DNA from: Caprimulgus europaeus
Lineage: Eukaryota > Chordata > Aves > Caprimulgiformes > Caprimulgidae
DNA: 64,000 bases
Assembly: GCA_907165065.1 (NCBI GenBank)
Contig: OU015523.1
Location: 26,687,834-26,751,833 of the forward strand
Direction of reading: 5' to 3'
Of the stretch, positions 1-12,509 are shown piece after piece. Below the pieces are notes generated by a model. It worked only from the letters and a program-made list of their open reading frames with translations. It did no database searches and was not told the DNA's origin. The translations under genes were made by a program, and so were the position numbers. How positions within the stretch are numbered: the stretch's first letter is position 1; the number at the start of each line of letters is the position of its first letter.

Positions 1-25
1 ATGATTCTATGATTCTATAATATGG
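1..25 (+). mobile_element. CR1 LINE 3' tail (cut by window edge)
   Basis: The first bases are two units of the ATGATTCT type, the short tandem tail that ends avian CR1 LINEs. The body of the element lies outside the window to the left. Orientation is plus because the tail reads as GATTCT rather than AGAATC. Confidence 0.65.
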
Positions 26-3000
26 AGTAGTATATACTTTAACTAACTGAGGTGTTCTGAAAGACACAACAAACCAGAAACTCCATCTGCTCTGAAAATC
101 CAAGGGTCCTTTTCAGAATGCAGAATTTTCATGCAGCCTAGTTAAAATAATTATTTCTGTCTTTTCCCCGTATTGTAGAGCATGTGTTCTTTTCTGGGTG
201 AATATTGCATCTCACCTCAAGGTGGATTTATTTCATCAGTACTGCCTGTATATCACTTGCAAAGCACTTAGGTATCCTTCAGGGTAAAATATACTGCATT
301 CTGCTTTATTTCGTATTGTGTCCTTGCCTAGATCCTTGAAAGTTTTTTATTACTTGGCATATGTTGGTTGGGGTTTTTTTCCATAATCAGTTTAAATGTA
401 ATGTGTCCCTTGTCCAAGTTAATTACATGGTTGGGTTAATGACTCATTGCTTCAGGCACTTGAGTGGGAAACTTAGCCAGTCATTAACGCACTGGCTATT
501 TTATTGCCTCCAAGCTCAAGTTTTAGTCCCAAACCTAGACTCCAGTGGTTACCTTCATCAGAATCAACTGAAGGTAGACAACTCCAAGACCTTTTTCTGA
601 TGCAAAACTGCTGCTGAATTCAGAAGTTACTGGATTAGGTGCTTAACAAACTAGATACTTAAGAGTCAAGGGAATCATGTCAGATTCATATAAATGTGAC
701 AGAGGGACGAGTTCACAGTTTGTTTGGGTTGGCACCTGCTGGCAGAGAGCAGGAAATGAGACCACTGAAACAAGAAATTATAAAATCTCTGTGGAACACT
801 TCACATAAAGCTATGTCAGAATACATTTTGGGGTGTAAAAAACCCCCATATAACTCAGAAACCATAAAAACTCTAGTCAACTAGAACCAGAATACTCAGA
901 AGAAATTGAGCAAGAGTGTTGTAAGTCGTGGTCTGTGGGAAACAGGCATAACATTCGTTTCTGGGAGACAGATGCCCATCCATCACTGCAATTCTCTGTA
1001 GAAGTGAACAAGAAATCCCCTTCAGCACCTTTGAAAATCCCCATTTGTTTAAAAAAAATAGATGTCTAGGGCTACTGGAGGCATTTTTTCCTTTGAGTGC
1101 AAGAAGTAGAGGGAGAGAGGAAGTGTAAGACTCATGTGTAAGTTTCATTATGATGCTAATTATAAGCTCCTCTTCTGAGCTGGTTAGCACTTATTTCGAT
1201 TAGCTGATGATCAAGACCACTTTCCATCAGAATTCTGGCAGCTCTAGCGAAATGAAATACTTTTCTCAGGCAGCTTTGCCTCCCTTCTTAGGTAAGCCAG
1301 CTCTGTGCAAGCCTGAATGCATCTCTGTTTGCATCCAGTGTCCCAAAGGCAATGTTTGTTTTCTTTGTTTCGCTAGACAGAGGAATTGGTTCTCTCATGT
1401 TTTATTCATGAAAGTATATCTTGTGAATGTGGCCTCCAATATGTATGAGAGGCAAAAATATCACTAACAGTAATGCCTGAAAGACTCTTTACTTGTGTAA
1501 CAAATGGACACACAAATTAAATTACCACTGTTAATGCATGCCCACTCCATAATTGTAGCCCAGTTTGGAATGCTGCTGAAGCAATTGACTTCATTCCGAA
1601 TTGCAAATCAGGGGTTTGTTTTCATCAGGAAAGTAGGACATCTCATCTTAAACAAAGACAGTAGTACAGGTGAGTAACATGTCTGACAAATTGCTGTCAG
1701 ATTGGCAGAATATATCAAATTGCCCTCTCTTGACACCCGGCCTCAAAATGAAACTCTAGCTAAGTCAGTCCTTGTCTTTTTTTCATTCCCAGCAGCTGTA
1801 TTTGGGTTCAGAACTGCTAATTAGAGGAAGGATTTTGCTTTATTTTCTTGTTTCTGACTGTCATTCTTGCTAGATTCAACCCTTATATTTACCTGCAGAA
1901 ATTATTAAAGACAATGGGAAGCAATTATTCAGTTGGTGGTATCCTATCCTTACTTATATCAACACTGAAATGTTTAGGTGCCAGGGCAGGGTGGTCACTG
2001 AACTCATCCAAGCAGATGCACCAAAGCAACACATCAGTCTATCTTTTCTGGAGCAAATATATGTTGAGTCTCACAGTGCCACAATCTGGGTCTAGAAGTC
2101 AGTCTTAGCTGTGGTTTAACATCACTACCACAAGCCATCACTTCTTCACCAGATGCTTAGCTCAGTCTGAAGTCACCACTACCCTAGAAGTGATGAGCCA
2201 GGGATCAGAGATGGTTCAAACTCTTAGATTCTCACTTAGAAGAGAAATTCCAGTCCACTGACTTTCAGGGAGATGCTGTCTCTGACCCCATTACTGCCTC
2301 AGCCTGCTCCTGGGCAGTGTGCAATGTTATCTCCTCACACCTGGTTACTGCCACTTCTCTCTTCCAGATTACCACTCCCTAGCACAACAGATCCCCAGTG
2401 GCCCATTCACCCCAGTTCTACTGGTTTCTGCAAAGGTGACAAATTAGTTAAGGTTGCCCAGACAGGCATTCACATTCTCATCTGCAGACTCGGCCCCAAA
2501 GGCGCTGACTTGTTGCATAGAACCTAGACAGACCTAGGTCTCATCCATCTGCCTTTGGAAACCTTTCCTAAATCACTTTTAGGAATGAGTTCAGCTCTCC
2601 ATGTCACTTTATCATTACTGAAAGCTTGACTCAAGATCTCATACTGACTAACTACTATTTCACAACAAATATGATGTATTCTTATGTCAACACACTGAAA
2701 AGGAAAACTAGATTTTAATAAAGTAAGTTTAGTGCCAAACCGTAGATGACATTCTGCTTTCCAACTAAGCTTAAGTAAACTGATTTGGCTGAAGATTTAT
2801 TTATTTCATACCACCATTCACATTCTTTGTGCATATGAAAGAGCTCACAGAGGAAACAAAGCCTTCTATTTTGCAGGAACTGAGTGGTTTCTGCAGGTCA
2901 CTAAGGCAAAACTGGTTTTTTATTTTCATTGTGTTGTTAACATGTCCCTAAAAACGAGTTTCAGACAACACTTTCACGGAGAATTAAACCCTGCTAGAAA

Positions 3001-4004
3001 CTAGTAACTGACTATTCTGCACATGCAGAATTCAGGAAAATACTTGCAAGCTGATGAAATGTGAGAACTTCAGAATCGGGATGTCTTGTCATCTGTGAAA
3101 ATAGGGTTATTAACAAACACTGTAACATGAAAAAGCATCAAGTGCAGCTCTCACTTCTCCTGAGGTTTAGTGCATCCCCTTCTACCTTCTTAATACTTTC
3201 TAAATATTTCACTTTTTGACACCAGAACTAGAAAAAATTAAGTTCTCAGTAAAAATAAGTTTTAAAAATCTTTGAGAATTTCCATTCCCAAAACTCATCA
3301 AGGACCAAGGTGGTTGCACATTGCTCAGGCAACAGATAGCTGTTTCTTACCTGCTTTCCTGAGGTGGTTTAAGAGGAATGATATGGAATTTCCTCTGAAT
3401 TAACAACTAAGAAAAATTTTCCTGACAGGCCCAAGCAGGTCCAAGAAGCAACCATAAAGGAAATAACTTCTCCCGTCTTTCTCTCTCCAGGCACCAGAGC
3501 AGCTGTAGAAGTACTCTTCCATGAAGTCTTGTTCAGCTCCAGAAACATTTCAGAATTAACTAATATTAAAGCCCCTGTTTTCTTGGTTAGACAGGAGTAA
3601 TATCAGACAAAACAACAAAAAAACACCAAATGAACCCTGAGGAAAATAACAAAAAGATTAAGAACTAATCAAAGGACCTTGTTTCAAATATTCACTGACT
3701 GTTTATGCCAGAGATTACATACATGGCCTGCAGGAATTAAAACTCATAAGAACTGTAAATTGCTTTAAGGAAGGGAGTAAGTCTTTTTATTATAGTTATG
3801 TGCTTATATGCAAATACATATACATATATATACATGAACTCAATATGCCAGCTACTAGGATTTAGTTGAAAGTCTAGATTTGTTTGATGTTCTTAACATC
3901 CTTTGAGTCAGTGGATTATGGAAGAATTCCAACTTTTGAAGTTCTTCCTAACTTATAACACAATTCCTACTTTTATGACTTTAATGCAGAGTTCATGCAG
4001 AAAA
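26..4004. other. Noncoding interval, no gene seen
   Basis: Mostly AT-rich unique-looking DNA. All open frames are short (under about 105 codons) and resemble no protein I know. There is a small TA/CA-rich patch near 3810-3835. I see no RNA gene. Confidence 0.5.
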
Positions 4005-4536
4005 TTCATAGAATTATAGAATGGTCTGGGTTGGAAAGGACCTTAGAGATCATCTAGTTACAACACCCCTGCCATCAGCACGGACACCTTCCACTAGACC
4101 ACATTTCTGAAAGCCTCATCCAACCTGGTCTTGAACACTTCCAGGGTGGGGGCATCCACAACTTTTCTGGGCAACCTGTTCCAGTGTCTCATCACCAAGA
4201 TTTCTTTCTAATATCTAATCTAAATATACCCTCTTCCAGTTTGAATCCATTTCCCCTTGTTCTATCACTACCTCCCCCTGTAAAATGTCCCTCCCCAACT
4301 TTCCTTTGGGCCCCTTCAGGTATTGGAAGGCTGCTATAAGGTCTCTCCAGAGTCTTCTCCAGGCTGAACAGCCCCAACTCTCTCAGCCTGTCCTCATAGG
4401 CGAGGTGCTCCAGCCCTCGGATCATCCTCACAGCCCTCCTCCAGACTCTCTCCACTAGGTCCATGTCCTTCTTATGTTGAGGGCTCCAGAAGTGGAGGCA
4501 ATATTGCAGGTAGGGTCTCATAAGAACAGAGTAGAG
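4005..4536 (-). mobile_element. CR1 LINE, 5'-truncated, minus strand
   Basis: The left end starts with the reversed CR1 tail (CATAGAATTATAGAATGG) followed by the reversed 3' UTR phrase GGTTGGAAAGGACCTTAGAG. Read on the minus strand, the rest encodes the end of CR1 ORF2: a PYLQYC motif, [26 protein letters not shown] and RLDIRK in that order. The frame is broken downstream of LEK compared with intact copies, where RRLRGDL is expected, so this is a dead copy. Only the last half kilobase of the roughly 4.5-kb element is present, as is usual for CR1. Confidence 0.9.
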
Positions 4537-7500
4537 GTAAAACACTAAGGACTTTGAGATCCAGAAGACATACAAAAAATCTAGATCTGTCATTTGGTTT
4601 TAAAATATGATTTTAAGCCAGTTTGAGCAATTTCATAGCACTGGCAAATAATTATACACATTTTAGTGTAGCCAAGTTTATATTAGGTTCCAGGTTCTGA
4701 TCCACAGATTTCAGAAACTACCATATTTAATGGCACTAAAATTTCTGTTTCTTCAATTTAATGACAGAACTTCCAAAGGGAGGTACTCAGTTGACACACT
4801 GCTCTCCATCTCTCTAATACTGAATGCCCAAAAGAAAGAATCTGATATTCAGTTACCTGAAGCCTGTAGCCATCCCAGAATAGATGACTTCTGTATCCTC
4901 TCCCAGTGAAAAGCGAGTGAACTCTGTATTTTCACTTCATGTTGACGTTTATTTAACCATATTTTCTATACAAAGTTGTACAAATTACAGAGTTGTTTTG
5001 CAGTGATATAGGCACATGCAGGTGCAGTTCTCAGTGGCTTAGGATGATGAAATCTGTGTTGTTCAACCTCTCCCAACCCTCCACCCTTCTCTTGTACTGG
5101 TATTCACATGAATTTAACTACAGGAGGGGCCACTTCAGACAGCTGATCTGTCTGAAAACTGATCAGTCTCTTTTTTTTGGCTGGATTAACTTCAGCATTA
5201 GCTTTCAGTGCAATGACCTTCCTGAACTGGCTCATTAGGGTTCACACAAGAGTTTTTGACAGCACCCTGCCATGTGACTGGTTTATCTCTGTTATCATCT
5301 TAAGCATGTTATTTTCTTTTGTTGATTTTCAAATGTACCTGCAACTGTTGTCTCATGTATGTCATAAATAAATGCACTTGTTTGCATTCCCCCTATCCTA
5401 CTTGACTTACTTTTTTTTTTTTTTCAAGGGAACTGGGTAAAAGACAAATGTTTTTCATCTGAGGAAACAGGGCAAAAGGGCACTTTATGAATTTCTATAG
5501 CTTCCCATGATACACTCCAGAGCATCCAAAAAGGAGCAGAGTGCATGCTATTGTAGCTGCAGGGGCCAAATGGCAAGCTGGGATCACAGGGGCCAGGAAA
5601 ATCAGAATAATCTTTCCGTAGCCAGTGGTAACAGCCTGGCATGCAATACATACATAAGATATGGGCTTAAGTGCTGGTGTTCCAGAGACTGTGTGACATT
5701 ATATAGATATTTTAGATTTCTCCATCTCTCAGAAAGCAAGTGTGCTCTGGGGGATGTAGGGAGACACACCATCTCCAGTTATGGGAAAACAAAATTTGAG
5801 GGAGGGCTGAAAGGCAGAGATACTCTTTTGGGGAAATCAGAAGGTGAGAGAGAAATAAAGGGAAGACAGGGAAAATGCCAGCAGCAAGACTCCAGAAATC
5901 CAAGTGTCCAGAATACCACAGGTATTCTGAATCATCTAGCACAAGGCTAGTGCTATCTAGATCTATTTAATGTACAGTCATAGTGCATAAATTTTGCTCT
6001 AAAAATTCCTTCAACATGGTAGGATGCATTCTTACCACTGAGATTATTCAATATTTGTTTTAGTGGGGCTGCCTTGGGTCATGACATGCACTGCTAGTCA
6101 CAGCTGTCAAATTAAAGAAAATGAATAACAGGACCTGCTGAGCACAAGTCTTCATGGTAGTCCAGATACTACAACACAGCTTCCTATTCTGCGTGGGGGA
6201 GAATTGTGAATTATGCTGTTTGATTTTATTTCCCCCAGCAGTGCTGCTACCACGGCTTCTTCAACATGCGGGGACAGAGAAGACTCAGAGAAACAGTTAA
6301 CTTTCAACCATATCAGCAGGGTTTCTAGTACAGGTGGAGCAAAATTCTTGTTAAAGATTAGAAAAATGTATTTTGAGGAAGAAAATAGCCTAAGGAAAAG
6401 GGTGTCCTTCATACATGTCTTTGCAATTTACAAAAGAGATAGAAGAGTATTTAATCACACAGAAGTACTCAGAAAAATCATTCATTAATCCATGATTGAA
6501 ATCTGTGTCTTCACTTTACAGTGTTTGTAGTAACTGCAGCACTTAAGTTATCCCATCCCAATCACGTTTCAAGCTAAATTATGAAGTCTGAACAAAGCTG
6601 GACATATCTGTGGCCTAGATTAAACTTACTAAACTGTAACTTTCCTAGTGCACCAAGTTCTTCTGTCTTGGCAAGATGCTGAAGTCATGAAGATGAGTTT
6701 GGCTAGATTTTAAAACATGGGAAAATGATTCTGAGAACTGTTCTACATGCAAAAGTTTCTAGCCTTTGAACTTCCCAGAATGCAAGTAGCAAGGTTACCC
6801 AAAGAAGCATGTGTCAAATTTGGGGTAAAAAAAAATGTCGTGTGCAATTAGAATCACATTTGCATATTTTGTCTTTACAGCAATATTCTCGCAGTCTTTA
6901 TGGCTTCCACCAGACAGGTGACAACAGAGCTAGCTAGCAATTTATCTCACTGACAGGGTCCATAATTTCTAGTGCTGACGGGAGCAACCTTTCAGCCCCT
7001 GCCCTCAACCTTGGTCCTTTGCTTAGCTAAAGTGAAGGTCTGCCATGAGTAGTTGTGCACCTCTTTAATGTTCTTTCTAGCAGCCCAGAGTTTCCATGTG
7101 TGTTCTCAGTTCATAACTGGAGGAGGTGGTACCATTGCAAACCATACTCCATTAGTGTCGGATTTACAGGGTTGTAGAAATCTTACTAGAGAAGAGACCT
7201 CACAAAGTATATTCAGGTGGAAACCTAAATTCCCATTTCATCATGTGCTGTTAGAGAAGACAGTATGCCACAATGACATATGTTTATGAACATCCATGCA
7301 ACCGAGTCAAATACATCCTTTTAGAAATGGTAAAGCTTTCCAGGAAGTAAACTTCCAGGATAACCATTGCTGTCTGTTTGAATTTTCAGCTTTTTTCTTT
7401 TATAAGAAGCCTGAAAGCTTCCATGATACTGAGAGCAGTCAAAGGAAGGAACCTCTTTTTATCCGTAAAGTATCCTTTCACAGCTCATGGAAATGTCCCC

Positions 7501-10500
7501 TCCAAGAGCCAGACCTTTGGCTGGTATATGCTCAACTCCACTAACTTCCCTAAAGCTACACTGACTTATGTTCCTGATAATAACAGACACCATTTAGGTA
7601 CCTAGTGCAGATGGAGCCCGTGTTTTTCTGTTTGAGTCTGTGGGTCGTACACCTCCTGTCAGCAATTTGGGGCAGGTGGCAATGTGTGTGCATGTGGTGT
7701 GTGTGAGAAGCCCTCAACAGATACAACTGCACATGTAGAGCCAACTTCTGTAAATAATACAGCCAAGGTAGGTGATTGTCTTCTTGGATCATCATTCTGA
7801 CTGCTACTACACACGTCACTCTTTTTACAGAGTTCAGGATTTAACTCCCTAAATTCATTAATTTCCAACACATTTATGCCTGCTCCTGCCAATAAGTCTC
7901 TGCAGCCACTGGCAGAGAACTAGGCTGTCCAGTATTAATCTTCCCTGCTGTAACAAAATCTGATTTTTACTTTGGCATTCCACATTGAAACATAAGCAAA
8001 ACTTATAATTTTGAAGCATAGAAAGGGACCACTATTGTGAACTTATCATTAAAATGTTAAAAAGTTCTTCTGCTCCAAAAAACTGAAAACCTGCTAATTT
8101 ACATATTAACAGACCTTTTATGTTCAGGCAGATAGCGAATGCAATCTTTTGCCAGATGCAGAGAATTAATTACAGCAAGAGAAAGGATTCTATGAAATAT
8201 ACAAAGCAAGCTTTGATATTCTGAAATAATATTATTGTCAGTCAAGTTTCAGAGTATAGCATAATACTACAGGGAGAGTGAATTGCTTTGTGTCGGTTGC
8301 AGGGCTTTAGAGAGAGAGACTAGATCAACATTCAGTATGTGCTGTCCATTTGAGATACTGTACCAAAGCAGATATAAAAGATAAAATAGATACACAGGCG
8401 TGCACTAAACCTACAATGTTCTTTATCCAACTCAGAAGTTGAAAATCTGTAAAAGACCTCAGTAGAGTAAATAAACTGTCTAATTCCAGGAAAATCAAAG
8501 CCCTCCAAAAGGTAAAGGAGGTACTGAAGAACAAATAGGGCAGATCCCTGCCTCAGAGCCAGCAGTATGGATAAGGAACTGTCAGAAACAGAGAGCCCTT
8601 GAAAAAAGACATGAAACAGAAGTGGTCATTTAAATTGCAACAAGTTACCAGGACTGGAGATTTCATCTAAGTACTTTGTGGCAAATTAAGAATGAAGGAG
8701 CAGGAATATTAATGGAAATACTTAATCAGTTACTAAAAAGAACTACTAGTCTCAAAGACTGGAAATTAGTCGGTGTTCCTTTATCCAGAATATTGCAAGC
8801 TAGGTGGCATTTCTGCATGATCAGTTATACTTGATAAATAGGTAATTAAGGTGAGAGTCATGAAAAATCTATTTATCTCTCCATCTGTATTCTTCAACAG
8901 TTGCTTCATCGCTACATTATTTAACAAGAATTATACTCTGCCGGAGACAAATCCCTGTGACTCTGTGAACATATGCCCACCCTTCCCACTTTATTGGAAT
9001 TCTTTGAGCTAATACAGATGTAAAAGAAAGCCAATCTTTTATAATTTATTTGTGCATTTCTAAAGCACCTGATAAAATCACCAACAGGAAACTACTGGCA
9101 TAGGTAGTCGTGTCGTTCCCTCACATGTACTCACATGTAGCTCCATCAGGAATTGGCAGCTGATCAAGATGTAAAATACAAAATGTTGATGAAGACTTTT
9201 CAGCACTGACAGAGCTCACACAGTCTGATGAAAAGCATGAAGGCTCGGTGTTGCACTCACAGATATTATCTGAGTGTATTGGCTTTGATGAGTTTTTGAT
9301 GAGGTCTCACAACTGTCATTGACCTGTATATGTGTTTAAATCCCAGGCGCACAGATGCATATTTTAAATCATTCCCTCTTTTGTAAGCCATTTTCCTGCC
9401 ACTCAATTTCCTCTGGTCCGCCAGCTTCCCAGTCATCAACAAAAACTTTGTTAGATCCTATTACCTTATCTCCTTGCTGGAAATAGTTCAGCTTTTCTCA
9501 CTCCTTTGTTTTTTATGTTATTTATTCTTCCTAATGACTTGTTACAAGCATAACCAAGTGGTCTGATCTTACAGCTGAGAACCAGGTATTTCTTAGCCTC
9601 GTTCTCTGCATGGTAAATAATGTTCAGGCTTCATTGGGCTGATGGAGCCGACAGGGTGCATGTGAGGAATCCAGCCCTGGAAGTGCTTCCTAGCTGCTGA
9701 AACCTAAGGATCACCAAGGTGTCGGTTTAGTCAGGCACATAAGAAGTTAGCAAAGGCAAGAATGTGCTTGTGTGCATTACATAACCAGGGCCTTAAAATT
9801 TCCTCCATCTACAAAACCAGAATCATGTATCTTCTTGGGCTCACAGAAAACACAGAAATTATTTTACATAATATATAGAAAATGATTTAAAGACGTAAAG
9901 CAATGACTAAGCACTAACTTCTAGTAGTCTCACCTTATACTTCTGGTGCGTTCTGGATGGTCATGTTTTCCAGCGTTGACTCTTCTCATTTAGGTGCTTG
10001 GAGTGTTTCTGAAGTCTGGCTGCTATTTGCTAGAAAACACTATGTATGTGTTGACATTTCAAGTGCAAGTACTATAATTCTTATTGCAGTGTTCCAAATG
10101 CCACCAGCGTTGTTTTTCTGTGCTCTCAAAACCTTCCAGCTTTCCCCTGCTTAGTCATTATCCTTTTAAAATAGGTTTTTGCCTCTCTCTGTCCTTACCC
10201 ACTCATAATTATTGCTTCTATTCATATTACATATCCTACATTCAAACTCTGCTCTTATTTTTTTTTGTACAGATTTCAGTAAAGTCTAAGGCATCCTCCA
10301 ATACTTCTGTTAGAAGATGTTTCGCAGAAACAAATTGTTTTGTGCAACTAATCTGGTCACCTGGTCTGTCGCCAAATAAAAGTGCAGAGTAATCTAAGGA
10401 TACTTGATTTTCCTGAATAAATAGTTGTGATGGGAATTTGGGGAACCTAACTTTTATGATTAGACAACAGAGGACATGTATTAAACCTTAGTGCTAATAG

Positions 10501-11969
10501 CAAACATAAAAATAAATATTCAAATGTATAAATAAAACATGGGTATGGGATTTTAGCTAGAAAAAGGGCAGGAAATTAATCTTTTTTAACAAGAACCCCA
10601 GTATATTGAAAGTTGAATTTTGTTTTCAGTCATTATTAAGATTGATTGATTGATTTAGACATCAGTACACTTCCTGTGGCTAGCAATTGTATTATTGCTA
10701 CTGATAAATATGCTTTTAAAAATTAAATAGCAATTTTAATTCATTCAACTATACATACTGTCCCTGTTCTTGTAATTAGCTTGTAAAATAAAACTAATAT
10801 GTCCTAGTAAAATTTAATAGTTATCTGTTATAAAGAGTAAGAGCTTTTTGTAGTTTGACTATTATGCAGAATGTTATGAATATTTAAAAGATATTGGCTT
10901 TTTTACCATTCCCCTGGGCCATCTTATTTTCTCCCTTAATTAAAGATCAATTATTCATTTTGCAGAAAATGGGGAAAAAACCTAAACATTCTAGAGCAGT
11001 ACAAACCCAGTATTTCAGCTGTTCTGGAATCATATTATTAAACACTATTTAGCCCAACTGAATTTTTAGTTCTTAATCCAGCTAATTATTTGATCTTTCC
11101 ATTTTCTTTTCTTCTTTAATGGTACTCTTAGGTCATCAACTTTCACATAAATCACTGGCTGTATGGCTTTCACCAAGGCACTATTTTTTCTTCACGTGAA
11201 GAGATCATGCCTAATAAAACAAAAACCTGGACATTTCTATTTCTGTATTTCCTTCTCTTAATATAGAATGTTAGTAATCATTTCTTAAAATGCTATTGCA
11301 TTGATTTTCTGAAGCAGCAATGCTCTGCTAGTAAAGTAAGTTGCATAGTCAAAAATATGACATTAATCCAACATGCAGCTACCAATATTTTATTCTGTTG
11401 ATGACAACGGATAACTTTTTATGCAACCAACTGCATACAGTCAGAAGCATGCAACGTAAAATGAAAGTTTAATAATAAATGTACTGACATATTATTTAAA
11501 ATGTGATGGGAAGATGGAAAAAACTAGATATGAGAGTTTTACATCATATTGTTGGAAATATTTCTACAATAGTCTGGCATTATAAAAGAGTCTCTTTCTG
11601 TTAAATCATTTAGAAAAGGAAAAGATCACACCAATAACCATTACTAATCTAGATCCTGTGGAAAAGATTGGTTTTTGTTGTCTGCTGGGTTGGAAGTTGA
11701 AGTTAACTAGGACTATTCTCATAGAAGAGCTCGAAACTACATATTCTACCACATAAATAACATAGGAAAATATGGTAGTATAAAACCTCATTACAAATAC
11801 ATTTTCAGCTCTCCTTCTCATGAAAATTAGTCTTCTGCAGTTAGTCTGTCCAGCTCCCTCAGCAACTCTAGTACCTGTCAACCAATTTCAATCCTATTGG
11901 ACACAGGAGTCAAATCCTCAGAGATAAATTAGTTACTGTAGATTTTAGGGGAAATGTTTAAAGAGAGAG
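4537..11969. other. Noncoding interval, no gene seen
   Basis: No recognisable coding frame. The longest open stretch (5507-5950, 147 codons) has no known motifs and no family resemblance. There is a short T run at 5411-5424 and a (GATT)4 patch near 10641-10657. The part from 10.4 to 11.6 kb is strongly AT-rich. Confidence 0.5.

Positions 11970-11998
<29 letters not shown>
11970..11998 (+). repeat. Poly-A run of 29
   Basis: An uninterrupted run of 29 A follows a short GA repeat. A run this long can be the tail of a retroposed RNA on the plus strand, but I do not recognise the sequence upstream as any repeat or gene. It may equally be a simple repeat. Confidence 0.9.
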
Positions 11999-12000
<2 letters not shown>

Positions 12001-12109
12001 AAGCTGCTATAGAGGAAGAGGCAAGTGGCCTGGGCAGCTGATCTCTGGTGCGGGGCTGGCTGTGCCCAACCTTGCATCCATGTCTTCAAACCACTGGAGA
12101 AGACGTCTG

Positions 12110-12154
12110 GCAGCTTGCACTGCCTATGCCCAGCTGCTCTGCAGTGCAAGCTGC
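12110..12154. other. Perfect 14-bp inverted repeat (hairpin)
   Basis: GCAGCTTGCACTGC at 12110-12123 is the exact reverse complement of GCAGTGCAAGCTGC at 12141-12154, with a 17-base loop between them. Two further G-U pairs could extend the stem on one strand. It lies about 110 bases after the poly-A run, in a locally GC-richer patch. Function is unknown. Confidence 0.85.
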
Positions 12155-12465
12155 TGTAAAAGAAAAGGAATAGTAAGCCAACCTGGATGATACTTGGATT
12201 CATTAACTCCCCTGCTGACAGGACAACATATGTAAAAAAATCCCAAAATGCATCTTAAAAAAGAGGCATGGGTTTTTAGCTGCTAATTAGGGAAATAAAT
12301 ATACAGTGAGTAAGTAGGACTTGATTATGTCCTTCTAATCTTTGTAATATCTCCATGTTTAGCAATATTTAGTCTACCAGTGATGTAACAGTTTGTGTAA
12401 TTTGGAAACACTTTTTAAATTATGGGAAATCAGTTCAGTGTACATGGCCATCATGTGTCTACCAC

Positions 12466-12509
12466 TGTGTGTGTGTGTGTGTGCACACACATGCATGTGC
12501 ATACGTGCG
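12466..12509. repeat. 44-base alternating purine/pyrimidine run (TG)n-(CA)n
   Basis: A TG microsatellite (from 12466) runs straight into CACACATGCATGTGCATACG without breaking purine/pyrimidine alternation until 12510. This composition favours Z-DNA, and the TG and CA halves can also pair as a hairpin. Confidence 0.85.

Noticed and set aside
4192-4593. 133-codon frame as a host gene
   Set aside because: It is the decayed end of CR1 ORF2 ([11 protein letters not shown] and TRGNG motifs), not a host gene.
5507-5950. 147-codon plus-strand frame
   Set aside because: No recognisable motif or membrane segment; overlapping frames on the other strand are similarly open. Treated as chance.
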